Shown: positions 19,237 to 28,675 of the stretch, piece by piece
How positions within the stretch are numbered: position 1 is the stretch's first letter
Layout of the letters: the number at the start of each line of letters is the position of its first letter
Assembly (NCBI GenBank): GCA_017551725.1
Contig: JAFZKY010000014.1
Span: 95,561 to 159,560, forward strand
Direction: 5' to 3'
From: Bacteroidales bacterium
Lineage (GTDB): Bacteria > Bacteroidota > Bacteroidia > Bacteroidales > WCHB1-69
Length of the DNA stretch: 64,000 bases
Position numbers and translations under genes: made by a program
Notes under the pieces: generated by a model
Databases searched by the model: none
Seen by the model: the letters and a program-made list of their open reading frames with translations, nothing else
Told to the model about the DNA's origin: nothing

Positions 19237-22074
19237 ATGAACGACAATGCTTTTGCTGAAGATGCCCTGAACATCACAGGTGCCCGGGAAAACAATCTCA
19301 GGGACGTTTCCGTCACGATTCCTCAGCAGAAGCTGGTTGTAATCACCGGTCTTAGCGGCAGCGGCAAGTCCTCCTTGGCCTTCGACACCATCTACGCGGA
19401 GGGCCAGCGTCGCTACATGGAGACCTTCTCCGCCTACGCACGCCAGTTCATCGGCCATCTGGAGCATCCCGATGTGGACAAGATCACCGGCCTCAACCCG
19501 GTCATCTCCATCGAGCAGAAGACCGTCAACAAGAATCCGCGCTCCACAGTAGGCACCATTACCGAGGTGTACGACTTCCTGCGCCTGCTGTACGCGCGCG
19601 TGGCGGATGCCTACTCCTACAACACAGGGGAAAAGATGGTCCATTACTCCGAAAAGGAACTCATCGATCTCATCATCTCCCGTTATGACGGCTGCTACAT
19701 CACCATTCTGGCACCCATTGTCAAGCGCAGGAAAGGCCATTACCGGGAACTCTTCGAAAACCTCCGCAAGCAGGGCTTCACGCGCGTGCGCATCGACGGC
19801 TCCATGCGCAAAATCCTGCTCAACATGCAGGTGGACCGCTACAAAATTCACGACATCGAGCTGGCCATCGATACCCTGAACGTGACCTCTTTTTCCAAAA
19901 CGCGCCTCACCAACAGTGTCCATCTGGCCATGAAATACGGCAAGGGAGCCATCATGGTGATGGACAATGACAAAAACGAGGTGAAGAACTACAGCAAGTT
20001 TTTGATGTGCCCCACCACGGGCATCTCCTATCCGGAGCCGGAGCCCAACACCTTCTCGTTCAACTCGCCATACGGGGCGTGCGAACATTGCAGCGGCCTG
20101 GGTATCGTGGCCGAGGTGGACCTGGAAAAGATTATCCCCGACCCGTCGAAATCCATCAAAAAAGGCGGTATCGCCGCCATTGGCGAATACAAGAACACCC
20201 TGCTGTTCAGAGAGTTGGACGCTTTAGCCGCCAAATACCACTTCTCGCTCTCCGACCCCATCAGCGAATTGTCGGAGCAGAACCTCAACATGGTGCTGTA
20301 CGGTTCCCCCGAATTGCTGTATGTGAACCGCGAATACTCCGGCCTGGCCCCGGTGAAAAAATCTTTTGAAGGTGTTGTCAACTACATCCATAACCTGAAC
20401 ACGGACAACATCCCCACCTCCCTGCGGAAGTGGATCAATCAGTTCATCAACATGGCCCCGTGCCCGCATTGCCACGGCACCCGGCTGAAAAAAGAGTCCC
20501 TGCACTTCCGGCTGGCGGGCAAAAATATCGCGGAGCTGGCGGCCATGGACATTTCGGAGTTGAACGACTGGATCCACGAGCTGCCCAAGCACCTCACCGA
20601 ATCACAGAAGACCATCGCCACTGAAATCCTGCGGGAGATCTCCTTCCGTCTCCATTTCCTGTGCGACGTGGGCATCCAATACCTCTCCCTCAACCGGTCG
20701 TCCGCCTCGCTCTCCGGCGGCGAGGCCCAGCGCATCCGTCTGGCCACCCAGATCAGCTCCCAGCTGGTCAACGTGATGTACATCCTCGACGAGCCCAGCA
20801 TCGGCCTGCACCAGCGCGACAACCAACTGCTCATCCAGTCGCTGAAGGCCCTGCGCGACCTTGGCAACTCCGTCATCGTGGTGGAACACGACCGCGACAT
20901 GATGAAAGCCGCCGACTTCATCGTCGATATCGGGCCGAAAGCGGGTGAATACGGCGGGCAGATTGTCGCCCAAGGCTCCTACGCCGACATTCTCAAATCG
21001 AACTCCCTGACCGCCGACTATCTGACTGGGCGCAAGCGCATTGAAGTGCCAAAACAGCGGCGCGCGGGAAACGGACATACCTTGACGTTGATTGGCGCGC
21101 GGGGCAACAACCTGAAGAATGTCTCGGTAGATTTCCCGTTGGGCAAACTGATTTGCATCACGGGCGTTTCCGGCAGCGGAAAGTCCACCCTGATCAACGA
21201 GACACTGTACCCCATCCTCAACCGTTATATCTACAAGTCGGAGCGGAAACCGTTGGAATACAACGACATCCTCGGCTTGGAGCACATCGACAAGATCATC
21301 GAAATCAACCAGCAGCCAATCGGGCGCACCCCGCGGTCCAACCCAGTGACCTACGTGGGCGTGTTCGATGACATCCGCAAGCTGTTCTCCGAAATGCCGG
21401 AATCGAAAATCCGGGGATATAAGCCAGGACGTTTTTCATTCAACGTGTCAGGCGGTAGATGTGAAACCTGCAAAGGGGCCGGCGTGCAGACCATTGAGAT
21501 GAACTTCCTGCCCGACGTGTATGTCACCTGCGAGAAATGCAACGGCAAGCGCTACAATGACGAAACGCTGGAAATCCGCTACAAGGGCAAATCCATCAAC
21601 GATGTGCTGGAGATGGACATTGAGCACGCCATCCAGTTTTTCGAGAATATCCCCAGCATCGTGCAGCCGCTGAAGACCATGGCCGACGTGGGACTTGGTT
21701 ACCTTCGGCTGGGGCAATCCTCCACCACGCTGTCGGGTGGCGAGGCCCAGCGCGTGAAGTTGGCCTCCGAACTGTCGCGCAAGGAGACGGGGCAGACTGT
21801 CTATATCCTGGATGAGCCGACTACAGGATTGCATTTCCAGGACATCGCCATTCTGATGAACGTGCTGAACCAGCTGGTGGACCGCGGAAACACGGTCATC
21901 GTCATCGAACACAACATGGATGTCATCAAGATGGCCGACTGGATCATCGACATGGGACCGGAAGGCGGGCGCAACGGTGGCGAGATTTTGGCGGAAGGTA
22001 CGCCAGAAGATATTGTAAAACAGGGTGTTGGATATACTGCTCCCTTCTTAGCAAAAGAATTGCATCATGATTAA
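19237..22074 (+). CDS. uvrA: Excinuclease ABC subunit A
   Basis: 945 residues, full length. UvrA is the damage-sensing ATPase of nucleotide excision repair. It has two ABC ATPase units: Walker A GLSGSGKSS near residue 35 and GVSGSGKST near 640, and ABC signatures LSGGEAQR in both halves. Zinc-binding CxxC pairs are visible (CEHCSGLG, CPHCHGT, CETCKGAG, CEKCNGKR). The stop overlaps the start of the agmatinase-like gene by 8 bases. uvrB lies about 40 kb away on the other strand. Confidence 0.98.
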   Translation: MNDNAFAEDALNITGARENNLRDVSVTIPQQKLVVITGLSGSGKSSLAFDTIYAEGQRRYMETFSAYARQFIGHLEHPDVDKITGLNPVISIEQKTVNKNPRSTVGTITEVYDFLRLLYARVADAYSYNTGEKMVHYSEKELIDLIISRYDGCYITILAPIVKRRKGHYRELFENLRKQGFTRVRIDGSMRKILLNMQVDRYKIHDIELAIDTLNVTSFSKTRLTNSVHLAMKYGKGAIMVMDNDKNEVKNYSKFLMCPTTGISYPEPEPNTFSFNSPYGACEHCSGLGIVAEVDLEKIIPDPSKSIKKGGIAAIGEYKNTLLFRELDALAAKYHFSLSDPISELSEQNLNMVLYGSPELLYVNREYSGLAPVKKSFEGVVNYIHNLNTDNIPTSLRKWINQFINMAPCPHCHGTRLKKESLHFRLAGKNIAELAAMDISELNDWIHELPKHLTESQKTIATEILREISFRLHFLCDVGIQYLSLNRSSASLSGGEAQRIRLATQISSQLVNVMYILDEPSIGLHQRDNQLLIQSLKALRDLGNSVIVVEHDRDMMKAADFIVDIGPKAGEYGGQIVAQGSYADILKSNSLTADYLTGRKRIEVPKQRRAGNGHTLTLIGARGNNLKNVSVDFPLGKLICITGVSGSGKSTLINETLYPILNRYIYKSERKPLEYNDILGLEHIDKIIEINQQPIGRTPRSNPVTYVGVFDDIRKLFSEMPESKIRGYKPGRFSFNVSGGRCETCKGAGVQTIEMNFLPDVYVTCEKCNGKRYNDETLEIRYKGKSINDVLEMDIEHAIQFFENIPSIVQPLKTMADVGLGYLRLGQSSTTLSGGEAQRVKLASELSRKETGQTVYILDEPTTGLHFQDIAILMNVLNQLVDRGNTVIVIEHNMDVIKMADWIIDMGPEGGRNGGEILAEGTPEDIVKQGVGYTAPFLAKELHHD

Positions 22075-22930
22075 GCGAATGAACCATTTCTTAGACATGG
22101 ACGAGCCGTTGTACGACCTCGACCAGGCCCGTTATGCCATACTTTCCATGCCGTATGACGGTACCAGCACCTTCGTGAAAGGGGCGGACAAGGGACCGCA
22201 AGCCATCTTGGACGCCTCCGACAGCCTGGAGTTGTATGATGTGCAATACGATTGCGAAGCCTGCGAAAACGGCATCTATACAGACCATTCCGAGTATGAT
22301 TTCTCCTCGCCGGATGCAATGGTGGAATCTGTCTATCAACGGGTGAAACATTTCCTCGGATTGCACAAGTTTCCCATCCTGTTGGGTGGCGAACATTCGG
22401 TGTCGGTGGGCAGCATCCGGGCTGTGAGCGAACAATACAATGACCTCAGTGTGTTGCAGATAGACGCACACGCCGACCTGCGCAACGACTATCACGGCTC
22501 CATCTACAACCACGCCTGCGTCATGCGTCGCGCGCAAGAGTACGCCCGCGTGGTGCAGGTAGGCATCCGCAGCGTGTGTACGGAAGAGAAACACAATATT
22601 GTCCCGGAAAACATATTCTATGCCCACGACATCGTACACCACGAGCATTGGATGGACGAAGCGGTGGCCCGTCTCACGGAGCACGTGTACATCTCTTTCG
22701 ATTTGGACGGACTGGATCCCTCCATTTTGCCAGCCACTGGCACGCCGCTGCCCGGCGGGTTGCAATGGTACCCCACCCTGCGGTTTCTGGAGAAGGTATT
22801 CCAAAGCCGCCGCGTGGTGGGCTTCGATGTGGTGGAGCTGTGCCCGCAGGCCGACAGCAAGGTGTCGGACGTGCTCGCCGCCGAGCTCGTTTATAAGATG
22901 ATTAACATGGAATGTGCGAATCGGCGGTAG
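22067..22930 (+). CDS. speB: Agmatinase-family ureohydrolase
   Basis: 287 residues, arginase/agmatinase fold with a binuclear manganese centre. Metal-ligand motifs are all present: GGEHS, DAHADLR, and SFDLDGLDPS, plus a conserved Glu in VVELCPQAD. Agmatinase would release urea from agmatine to give putrescine for polyamine synthesis. Substrate assignment rests on family resemblance; guanidinobutyrase or similar cannot be excluded. Start at 22067 overlaps uvrA; an in-frame Met four codons later is an alternative. No speA arginine decarboxylase is adjacent. Confidence 0.88.
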   Translation: MIKRMNHFLDMDEPLYDLDQARYAILSMPYDGTSTFVKGADKGPQAILDASDSLELYDVQYDCEACENGIYTDHSEYDFSSPDAMVESVYQRVKHFLGLHKFPILLGGEHSVSVGSIRAVSEQYNDLSVLQIDAHADLRNDYHGSIYNHACVMRRAQEYARVVQVGIRSVCTEEKHNIVPENIFYAHDIVHHEHWMDEAVARLTEHVYISFDLDGLDPSILPATGTPLPGGLQWYPTLRFLEKVFQSRRVVGFDVVELCPQADSKVSDVLAAELVYKMINMECANRR

Positions 22931-22958
22931 CCGGATGCCTGGCAATGCGATTTTTCCC

Positions 22959-22966
22959 TATCTTTG
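22959..22966 (+). promoter_or_regulatory. -7 box of the NSS symporter gene
   Basis: TATCTTTG located 18 bases before the ATG at 22985. A TTG in the same frame at 22964 lies inside this box and cannot be the start. Confidence 0.7.
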
Positions 22967-22984
22967 CCGCCTTATTCAAAAAAT

Positions 22985-24337
22985 ATGGCAACAATTGACA
23001 ATCAGAGAGGGTTCACCTCCAACCTTGGTGCGATTTTGGCGGCGGCCGGCGGGGCCGTCGGCTTGGGCAATATATGGCGTTTCCCCTACATGGTGGGACA
23101 GAACGGCGGCGGGGCGTTCCTGCTGGTCTATGTGTTCTTCGTCATGCTGATCGGGGTGCCGCTGATGATGACCGAGTTCATCATCGGGCGCCGTTCGCAG
23201 AGCAACGTGGTGGGCGCCTACCGCAAATTGAGTAACGGCAGCAAAGGTTGGATGATGTTGGGCATCTTCGGCATTGTGGCTGCCTTCCTCATCTACGCCT
23301 TTTACAGCGTGGTGGCCGGCTGGACGCTCAACTACATCGTGCTATCCTGCAGCGGCGGCCTTGCCGGCAAAGATCCGGCGGCCATCACCACCCTGTTCGC
23401 AGAGTTCACGCAAGGCTCTTTCTGGCCCGTCTTCTACCAGTTGCTGTTCCTGTCGCTGACCGCCACCGTCATCACCATGGGGGTGCAAAAGGGCATTGAG
23501 AAGGTGAGCAAGGTGCTGATGCCCGTGCTCTTCCTCCTGCTGCTGCTCATGTGCGTGCGCTCCATCACCCTCGACGGAGCCAGCGAAGGCCTCCGCTTCC
23601 TGTTCAAACCCGATTTCAGCAAGCTCAACGGCACCTGCATCCTGTCGGCCTTGGGGCAGTCGTTCTTCTCCCTCAGCATCGGCATGGGTGCCATGGTGAC
23701 CTACGGGTCGTACATACGCAAGCAGGACAAGCTCTTCCCCACCAGCCTGTGGATTGCCGGCTGCGATTCCGTGGTGGCCGTTCTGGCGGGCATCGTCATC
23801 TTCCCGGCGGTGTTCGCCTTCGGGATGAACCCGGCCAGCGGACCCGAGCTCGTCTATATCGTGCTGCCCAACGTGTTCAACAGTATGCCGGCGGGCACGC
23901 TCTTCGCCATCATTTTCTTCGTATTGTTAGGCATCGCGGCGCTCACCTCCACCATCTCCCTGTTGGAAATATTGGTGGCCTATGCCGTGGAGGAGCTCCA
24001 CTGGAAGCGGCTCACCGCCTCCTTCGCCAGCACGCTGCTGGTCTTCATCATCGGTATATTCTGCGCGCTCTCGTTCGGACCGTTGAAAGAGTTCCACATC
24101 TTCCACCGCACCATCTTCGAACTCTTCGACCTGCTCACCGCCTCCTACCTGATGCCCATCGGCGCCCTGCTGATGACCATCTTCCTGGGCTGGTTCTTCC
24201 CGAAAGCCGAGGTGCGCGACGAGCTGTCCAACGGCGGCACCATCAAGGCCAAGGCGTTCGAGCTGTACTATTTTGTGCTGCGCTATTTGGCCCCGTTGGC
24301 CCTCATTATCATCATCATTTCCGGCATTGTAGGATAA
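22985..24337 (+). CDS. Sodium-dependent neurotransmitter:sodium symporter (NSS/SNF family) transporter
   Basis: 450 residues with about 11-12 hydrophobic helices, the length of bacterial LeuT/MhsT-type proteins. The helix-1 substrate and sodium site GGAVGLGNIWRFPY and the following NGGGAFL are intact, as is SFFSLSIGMGAM in helix 6-7. These carriers take up amino acids with sodium across the inner membrane; the particular amino acid cannot be told from sequence. Start chosen at ATG 22985 (MATIDNQRGF) because the longer frame begins within the promoter box. Single-gene unit. Confidence 0.93.
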   Translation: MATIDNQRGFTSNLGAILAAAGGAVGLGNIWRFPYMVGQNGGGAFLLVYVFFVMLIGVPLMMTEFIIGRRSQSNVVGAYRKLSNGSKGWMMLGIFGIVAAFLIYAFYSVVAGWTLNYIVLSCSGGLAGKDPAAITTLFAEFTQGSFWPVFYQLLFLSLTATVITMGVQKGIEKVSKVLMPVLFLLLLLMCVRSITLDGASEGLRFLFKPDFSKLNGTCILSALGQSFFSLSIGMGAMVTYGSYIRKQDKLFPTSLWIAGCDSVVAVLAGIVIFPAVFAFGMNPASGPELVYIVLPNVFNSMPAGTLFAIIFFVLLGIAALTSTISLLEILVAYAVEELHWKRLTASFASTLLVFIIGIFCALSFGPLKEFHIFHRTIFELFDLLTASYLMPIGALLMTIFLGWFFPKAEVRDELSNGGTIKAKAFELYYFVLRYLAPLALIIIIISGIVG

Positions 24338-24400
24338 CCGGGATTATTCGGAAACAGTCGCAAATACAACGATTCTCGTTGCCAACTGACGGAATTTTTG

Positions 24401-24408
24401 TATTTTTG
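24401..24408 (+). promoter_or_regulatory. -7 box of the MORN-repeat gene
   Basis: TATTTTTG, 22 bases before the ATG at 24431. Upstream in-frame codons from 24398 lie in the promoter. Confidence 0.65.
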
Positions 24409-24430
24409 CCCGCTTTTAATATATGAGAAT

Positions 24431-25747
24431 ATGCGCAAATTAGCTCTTCTGGCAGGCTTGCTTGGAATCTGTCTGGCAACCTTCGCCCAAGATACCGTCA
24501 AAACCTATTGGAAAAACAACAAGCTGATGTCCATAGGCGTGGAAGCCCAGGGCCTCGAACAGGGCCATTGGGTCTATTATCATATCAATGGCATGAAATG
24601 GACCGAGGGCGACTACCGCGACGGGAAGAAAGTGGGCGTGTGGAAAGTGTGGTTCGACAACGGGAAGGTGGCTCAGGAATACAACGCCGAAAACGGGCCC
24701 TTCACCAGCTGGTACCAATCCGGCCAAGTGGAATCGAAAGGCCAGTTCGCCAACGGCAAACGCAGCGGCAACTGGACGTTTTACCACACCAACGGCAAAC
24801 TCTTCAAAGAGGTTACGTATGTGGCCGACAGTGTGGACGGTCCTGTGACAGAATACTTTGACGACGGGGCCAAATATTTTGAAGGCTCCTACAAGATGGG
24901 CGAACTGGACGGCTATGCCTGCTGGTGGACCCGCAACGGCCAGAAAGACATGGAGGGCTCGTCAGTGAAAGGTTTGCAACAGGGCGAATGGAAATTCTAC
25001 CACGAGAACGGCACCCTCGGCAGCCGGGGCAATTTTGAAAAAGGATTGCAACACGGCGAGTGGACCTATTACTATGAAAATGGAAAAGTCTGGAAAAAAG
25101 GCAATTATGTAAACGGGAAACGTGAAGGCATCTGGAAAGCCTGGTACGAGGACGGTCGCCTACAGCGCGAAGGTCCCTTTGCCCATGACAAGGAAAACGG
25201 CCTTTGGACATCCTATTACCACAACGGTCAAACGCAGGACAAAGGCACGTTCAAAGACGGCGAAATGGACGGCCAATGGCAAGGCTGGTACGATGATGGC
25301 AAACAGAAATACATCATCACCTACAAGCAGAACAAATGGAACGGCCCTTACACCTATTTCTGGGAAGAAAACGGCAAAATGTCGCGCAAGGGCATCTATA
25401 AGGACAACCTCAAGAATGGTCCCTGGACCGATTACGCGCAAAACGGCAAGGTTGTCGCCAAAGGAAAATATGTCAATGACCTGAAAGAGGGCAAATGGGT
25501 GTTTTACAACGTGCAGGAGGTCAAGGTGCGCGAGCAGAATTTCGTTCATGACATCCCCAATGGTACCTTCACCGAATATTATAATAATGGTAAGAAACAT
25601 TTCCAGGGCCAGTTCAAGAACCATCTGCGCGAAGGCAAATGGTCGTGCTGGAAGCCCGACGGCAAGCTGCACTACAGCGCCCTGTTCTCCAACGGGAACA
25701 AGGTGAAGGACATCTTCGTCTCCGACCCCAAATCCAAGCCCTTCTAA
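24431..25747 (+). CDS. Exported MORN-like repeat protein (MORN_2 / YwqK-like)
   Basis: 438 residues: signal peptide (MRKLALLAGLLGICLATFA), then about 16 repeats of roughly 23 residues with the pattern W..Y..NG....G.Y..G...G.W. The repeats form an elongated beta-hairpin stack of the MORN_2 type, often annotated YwqK-family antitoxin in Bacteroidetes although no toxin is nearby. Location is probably periplasm or outer membrane surface. Function is unknown; a scaffold or binding role is inference. The stop is followed one base later by the MBL hydrolase gene, so the two are likely co-transcribed. Confidence 0.85.
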   Translation: MRKLALLAGLLGICLATFAQDTVKTYWKNNKLMSIGVEAQGLEQGHWVYYHINGMKWTEGDYRDGKKVGVWKVWFDNGKVAQEYNAENGPFTSWYQSGQVESKGQFANGKRSGNWTFYHTNGKLFKEVTYVADSVDGPVTEYFDDGAKYFEGSYKMGELDGYACWWTRNGQKDMEGSSVKGLQQGEWKFYHENGTLGSRGNFEKGLQHGEWTYYYENGKVWKKGNYVNGKREGIWKAWYEDGRLQREGPFAHDKENGLWTSYYHNGQTQDKGTFKDGEMDGQWQGWYDDGKQKYIITYKQNKWNGPYTYFWEENGKMSRKGIYKDNLKNGPWTDYAQNGKVVAKGKYVNDLKEGKWVFYNVQEVKVREQNFVHDIPNGTFTEYYNNGKKHFQGQFKNHLREGKWSCWKPDGKLHYSALFSNGNKVKDIFVSDPKSKPF

Positions 25748-25748
25748 C

Positions 25749-26447
25749 ATGGGGAAGAAACACATCTCGATTTCGGAATTCATGAATGCGCTTAACCAGA
25801 ACATGGAGAACATCAACATACGGATATTCCATTTCAACCCCATACAAGTCAACACGTTGGTGCTGTATGACGGCACGGGCGAGGCCATCCTTGTGGATCC
25901 GGGCAACTGCCAGTCGTACGAGGATGCCCAGCTGGAGGAGTTCGTCCGTCAGCACAACTTGACCGTCAAGGCCATCGTGAACACGCACCCGCACATCGAC
26001 CACATCGCCGGCAACAACTGGTGCCACCGCACATTTGATGCGCCCGTATGGTGCCACGAGGCGGGGATGCCCATCTACAACAAGTCGTACGCCTATGCGA
26101 TGGCGTTCGGGCTCTCGGTCGATGAGATGCCGCAACCGGCCAAATATCTGCACGAGGGCGACGAAGTGCGTTTCGGCAACCAGACACTGCAAGTGCTGTA
26201 CACGCCGGGCCACTGCGACGGCAGCATCTCCCTCTACGACGCTGCCAACGGATACGTGATCTGCGGCGACCTGCTTTTCGAAGGCAGCGTGGGCCGCAGC
26301 GACCTGCCCACCGGCAACGGACGGCTGCTGATCGAGATGATCAAAACCAAAATCCTCACCCTTCCGGACAACACGAACATTTATCCCGGCCACGGCGGAC
26401 TCACCACGGTCGGCGACGAGAAACTGTATAATCCCTTCTTAGTATAA
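25749..26447 (+). CDS. MBL-fold metallo-hydrolase (glyoxalase II-like)
   Basis: 232 residues. The zinc-binding motif of the family is seen as NTHPHIDHIAGN, with further ligands in PGHCDGS, CGDLLF and the C-terminal YPGHGGLTT. The short C-terminus resembles the YcbL-type subgroup of hydroxyacylglutathione hydrolase-like proteins rather than full-length GloB. The substrate is probably a thioester, but this is inference. The first 18 residues precede the usual family start (MENINIRIFHFN), so translation may begin at one of the internal Met codons (about 25782 or 25803). Confidence 0.85.
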   Translation: MGKKHISISEFMNALNQNMENINIRIFHFNPIQVNTLVLYDGTGEAILVDPGNCQSYEDAQLEEFVRQHNLTVKAIVNTHPHIDHIAGNNWCHRTFDAPVWCHEAGMPIYNKSYAYAMAFGLSVDEMPQPAKYLHEGDEVRFGNQTLQVLYTPGHCDGSISLYDAANGYVICGDLLFEGSVGRSDLPTGNGRLLIEMIKTKILTLPDNTNIYPGHGGLTTVGDEKLYNPFLV

Positions 26448-26453
26448 TCGAAT

Positions 26454-27065
26454 ATGAAAATCACTGATTCCATCAACACGATACCAAAACTCTCTGAAGA
26501 CCAGCTGACGAACCTCTCCGACAGCTATCGCTCGCTCTTGCAGAACATCGGGGAAGACCCCAAACGGGAAGGCCTCATCAAGACACCGATGCGGGCCGCC
26601 AAGTCCCTGGACTTCCTCACCCACGGCTACCGGCTGGATCCCAAGGCCATCCTGCGAAGTGCCTTGTTCCATGAGGATTACAAACAGATTGTGGTGGTGA
26701 AAGACATCGAGATATACTCCCTCTGCGAGCATCATCTGCTGCCCTTTTTCGGGAAAGCGCACATCGGCTACATCCCCAACGGCACCATCGTGGGATTGAG
26801 CAAGATACCCCGCGTGGTGGAGTGCTTTGCCCGCCGGCTGCAACTGCAGGAACGCCTCACTACCCAAATCAAGGACTGCCTCCAAGAGGTTTTGAACCCG
26901 CTGGGCGTGGCGGTCGTCATCGAGGCCCAGCACCTTTGCATGTCCATGAGGGGCATCCAGAAGCAGAACTCTGTGACCACCACGTCGGAATTTACCGGGG
27001 CCTTCCTGAAGAACGAAAACACCCGTCAGGAATTCATGCACCTCATCGGGGCTGACCTGCACTAA
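26454..27065 (+). CDS. folE: GTP cyclohydrolase I
   Basis: 203 residues, usual length. Converts GTP to 7,8-dihydroneopterin triphosphate, the first step to tetrahydrofolate and a precursor for queuosine. Zinc and active-site residues are in [10 protein letters not shown] and [19 protein letters not shown] and [17 protein letters not shown] are conserved. Starts 6 bases after the MBL gene, so probably in the same transcript. Its stop codon overlaps the stop of a small convergent ORF. Confidence 0.97.
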   Translation: MKITDSINTIPKLSEDQLTNLSDSYRSLLQNIGEDPKREGLIKTPMRAAKSLDFLTHGYRLDPKAILRSALFHEDYKQIVVVKDIEIYSLCEHHLLPFFGKAHIGYIPNGTIVGLSKIPRVVECFARRLQLQERLTTQIKDCLQEVLNPLGVAVVIEAQHLCMSMRGIQKQNSVTTTSEFTGAFLKNENTRQEFMHLIGADLH

Positions 27066-27295
27066 CGTCCTCTTCTCTTCCACAACCTCGTGCGCAGATG
27101 GTACCGCCGGCCGCGCTTGGCCCAATTGTACCGTTCCGCCTGATAACTTATGGACACATCACTCACGTAGGAGATCATATCTTCCTCCTGTTCGTACGGT
27201 TCCTTCAAAATACATACCAGCGGCTTGCCCACCCAGTCCGGTGGGATGCAAATGGTCATGGTGTCTTTTTTCGGAGTCAAGATAAGTTTTTTCAT
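27062..27295 (-). CDS. Small basic protein of unknown function, antitoxin-like N-terminus
   Basis: 77 residues from the ATG at 27295 ([23 protein letters not shown]); the frame is open a further 20 codons upstream. A short beta-rich N-terminus ([20 protein letters not shown]) looks like the start of small antitoxin or addiction-module proteins in Bacteroidetes. The C-terminus is strongly basic ([17 protein letters not shown]). No toxin or partner ORF is adjacent. Its stop overlaps that of folE on the other strand. Resemblance is from general pattern only, so a chance ORF is possible, but the codon pattern and gap position favour a real or decaying gene. Confidence 0.5.
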   Translation of the reverse strand: MKKLILTPKKDTMTICIPPDWVGKPLVCILKEPYEQEEDMISYVSDVSISYQAERYNWAKRGRRYHLRTRLWKRRGR

Positions 27296-27379
27296 CTGTT
27301 TTAGAAGAGTTTTGGGATTGTAATTTTTGAGTGTCATTTGTTTGAAAAAATGCATTTTCCGCCTCTTCTCCGTACAAAA

Positions 27380-27590
27380 TGCCCTTTTATCTTACAATCG
27401 GTTGCAAAAAATAGAATATCGTTTTTAACATTCTTATATTCAGTATGTTAAAATACAAATATAGAAAATAAACCATTAAAACAAATAAATTTTAGTTTTT
27501 GTTAATTTTATTAATAATACATTGATTATCAACAAAATAATATATTATACCAAAAAAATATCCGTTGAGGATTATAGTGTAATGAAAAAA
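27380..27590. other. AT-rich intergenic region
   Basis: Very AT-rich DNA between the small ORF and the tRNA-Lys promoter, with no ORF, repeat or recognisable RNA. Confidence 0.6.
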
Positions 27591-27593
27591 TCG

Positions 27594-27601
27594 TACTTTT
27601 G
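27594..27601 (+). promoter_or_regulatory. -7 box of tRNA-Lys
   Basis: TACTTTTG, 23 bases before the mature tRNA 5' end, with a TTGAGG about 22 bases further upstream as a possible -33 element. Confidence 0.65.
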
Positions 27602-27624
27602 CAGCCTCAAACAAGGGAAAGGAT

Positions 27625-27700
27625 GTCCCAGTAGCTCAGCAGGTAGAGCACATCCCTTTTAAGGATGGGGTCCTGGGTTCGAATCCCAGCTGAGACACCA
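27625..27700 (+). tRNA. tRNA-Lys (anticodon TTT), CCA encoded
   Basis: Cloverleaf: D arm GCTC/GAGC, anticodon stem CATCC/GGATG with loop CTTTTAA (anticodon TTT), T arm CTGGG/CCCAG with TTCGAAT, discriminator A and genomic CCA. The acceptor stem GTCCCAG/CTGAGAC has one C4-A69 mismatch. A terminator follows directly, so it is a single-gene unit. Confidence 0.93.
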
Positions 27701-27704
27701 GATG

Positions 27705-27736
27705 CACCTCGGACACATCGTCCGGGGTGTTTTTTT
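27705..27736 (+). terminator. Intrinsic terminator after tRNA-Lys
   Basis: 10-bp stem CACCTCGGAC / GTCCGGGGTG (one G-T pair), five-base loop, then seven T. Confidence 0.85.
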
Positions 27737-27843
27737 ATATCCGCAATTCACTGAGATGGATTTCCCAAACCGTTAACAGCAGCACGCCGTCAAAAAAGAA
27801 AAAGCCTCGTTTCCAAAGGTTTGCTACATTCGCGAACATCTTG

Positions 27844-27851
27844 TATCTTTG
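27844..27851 (+). promoter_or_regulatory. -7 box of the LytS-type kinase gene
   Basis: TATCTTTG, 25 bases before the ATG at 27877; it lies inside the open frame that extends upstream to 27727, which supports the shorter protein. Confidence 0.65.
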
Positions 27852-27876
27852 CACTCTGATTTTGAATCTTGTTCCG

Positions 27877-28671
27877 ATGAAGAAAAAAACTGTTTTGTAT
27901 AGAATCCTGTTGGTACTTGGTATTTCGCTGGTTAGCTGGCTGTTGTATTATGCCGTTTGGATTCTTATCGACGAAGATATCCGGATGGATTTCTCTAAGG
28001 GATGGCCCTTCCAGCCGCTAGAACTGTTCCTCGACTATGCCATGTTCTGCCTCTTTTCTTTCATGGCCACCTTCTATTATCTGCGCTCCTACGATCGTGC
28101 CGAGCGCGAGCGCGACCGCTACAAGCTGCTGGCGTTGGAGAACCAAATCAACCCGCATTTCGTGTTCAACAACTTCAGCACGCTGGCCGAGCTGATTGAG
28201 GTTGACCCGCAAAAGGCTTCGAAATACTTGATGAACCTCTCTAACGTCTATCGATACGCTCTTTCGCATCTTGAACACGATAAGGTGAGCCTTCAAGACG
28301 AACTGACATACCTGCGACAATATCTGCAGCTGCTGGGAGAGCGTTTCGGCGACACCATCTGCGTGAATATTACCCCCGAAGTGGCTGATGGACAAGGAAG
28401 TGTGCCGCCCGCTGTGTTGCAAATGATAGTGGAGAACGCCATCAAGCACAACGAGCACACCGCCGCGCATCCGTTGAACATCGATATTTTCAGCGACGGA
28501 CAGAACATCACCGTGCGCAACAACAAACGCCTCGTGCCCGTACCCGAATCCACCCAAATCGGCATCCACAACATCGAGGAACGATACCGTTTGCTTACCC
28601 GCAAGAAAGTGAAGATTGAGGATGGGGATGACACCTATTCCATAACCATTCCAGTGATAATCAACGACTGA
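27877..28671 (+). CDS. LytS/YehU-type sensor histidine kinase
   Basis: 264 residues. Two N-terminal membrane helices (about 7-30 and 52-72) are followed directly by the His_kinase domain (ENQINPHFVFNNFSTL, where the His is the predicted phosphosite) and an ATPase domain with the N-box LQMIVENAIKHNEH and GIHNIEERY. No large periplasmic sensor domain is present, so the signal is probably sensed in the membrane. Four bases separate it from the LytTR regulator gene, its expected partner. The longer frame from 27727 begins inside the tRNA terminator and is rejected. Confidence 0.93.
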   Translation: MKKKTVLYRILLVLGISLVSWLLYYAVWILIDEDIRMDFSKGWPFQPLELFLDYAMFCLFSFMATFYYLRSYDRAERERDRYKLLALENQINPHFVFNNFSTLAELIEVDPQKASKYLMNLSNVYRYALSHLEHDKVSLQDELTYLRQYLQLLGERFGDTICVNITPEVADGQGSVPPAVLQMIVENAIKHNEHTAAHPLNIDIFSDGQNITVRNNKRLVPVPESTQIGIHNIEERYRLLTRKKVKIEDGDDTYSITIPVIIND

Positions 28672-28675
28672 CAAA

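Noticed and set aside
22964-22984. Longer N-terminus for the NSS symporter (TTG start at 22964)
   Set aside because: The codon lies within the -7 box; the same argument excludes the longer starts of pyrH, the MORN gene, the LytS gene, the fused ABC gene, apt, uvrB and the M16 gene.
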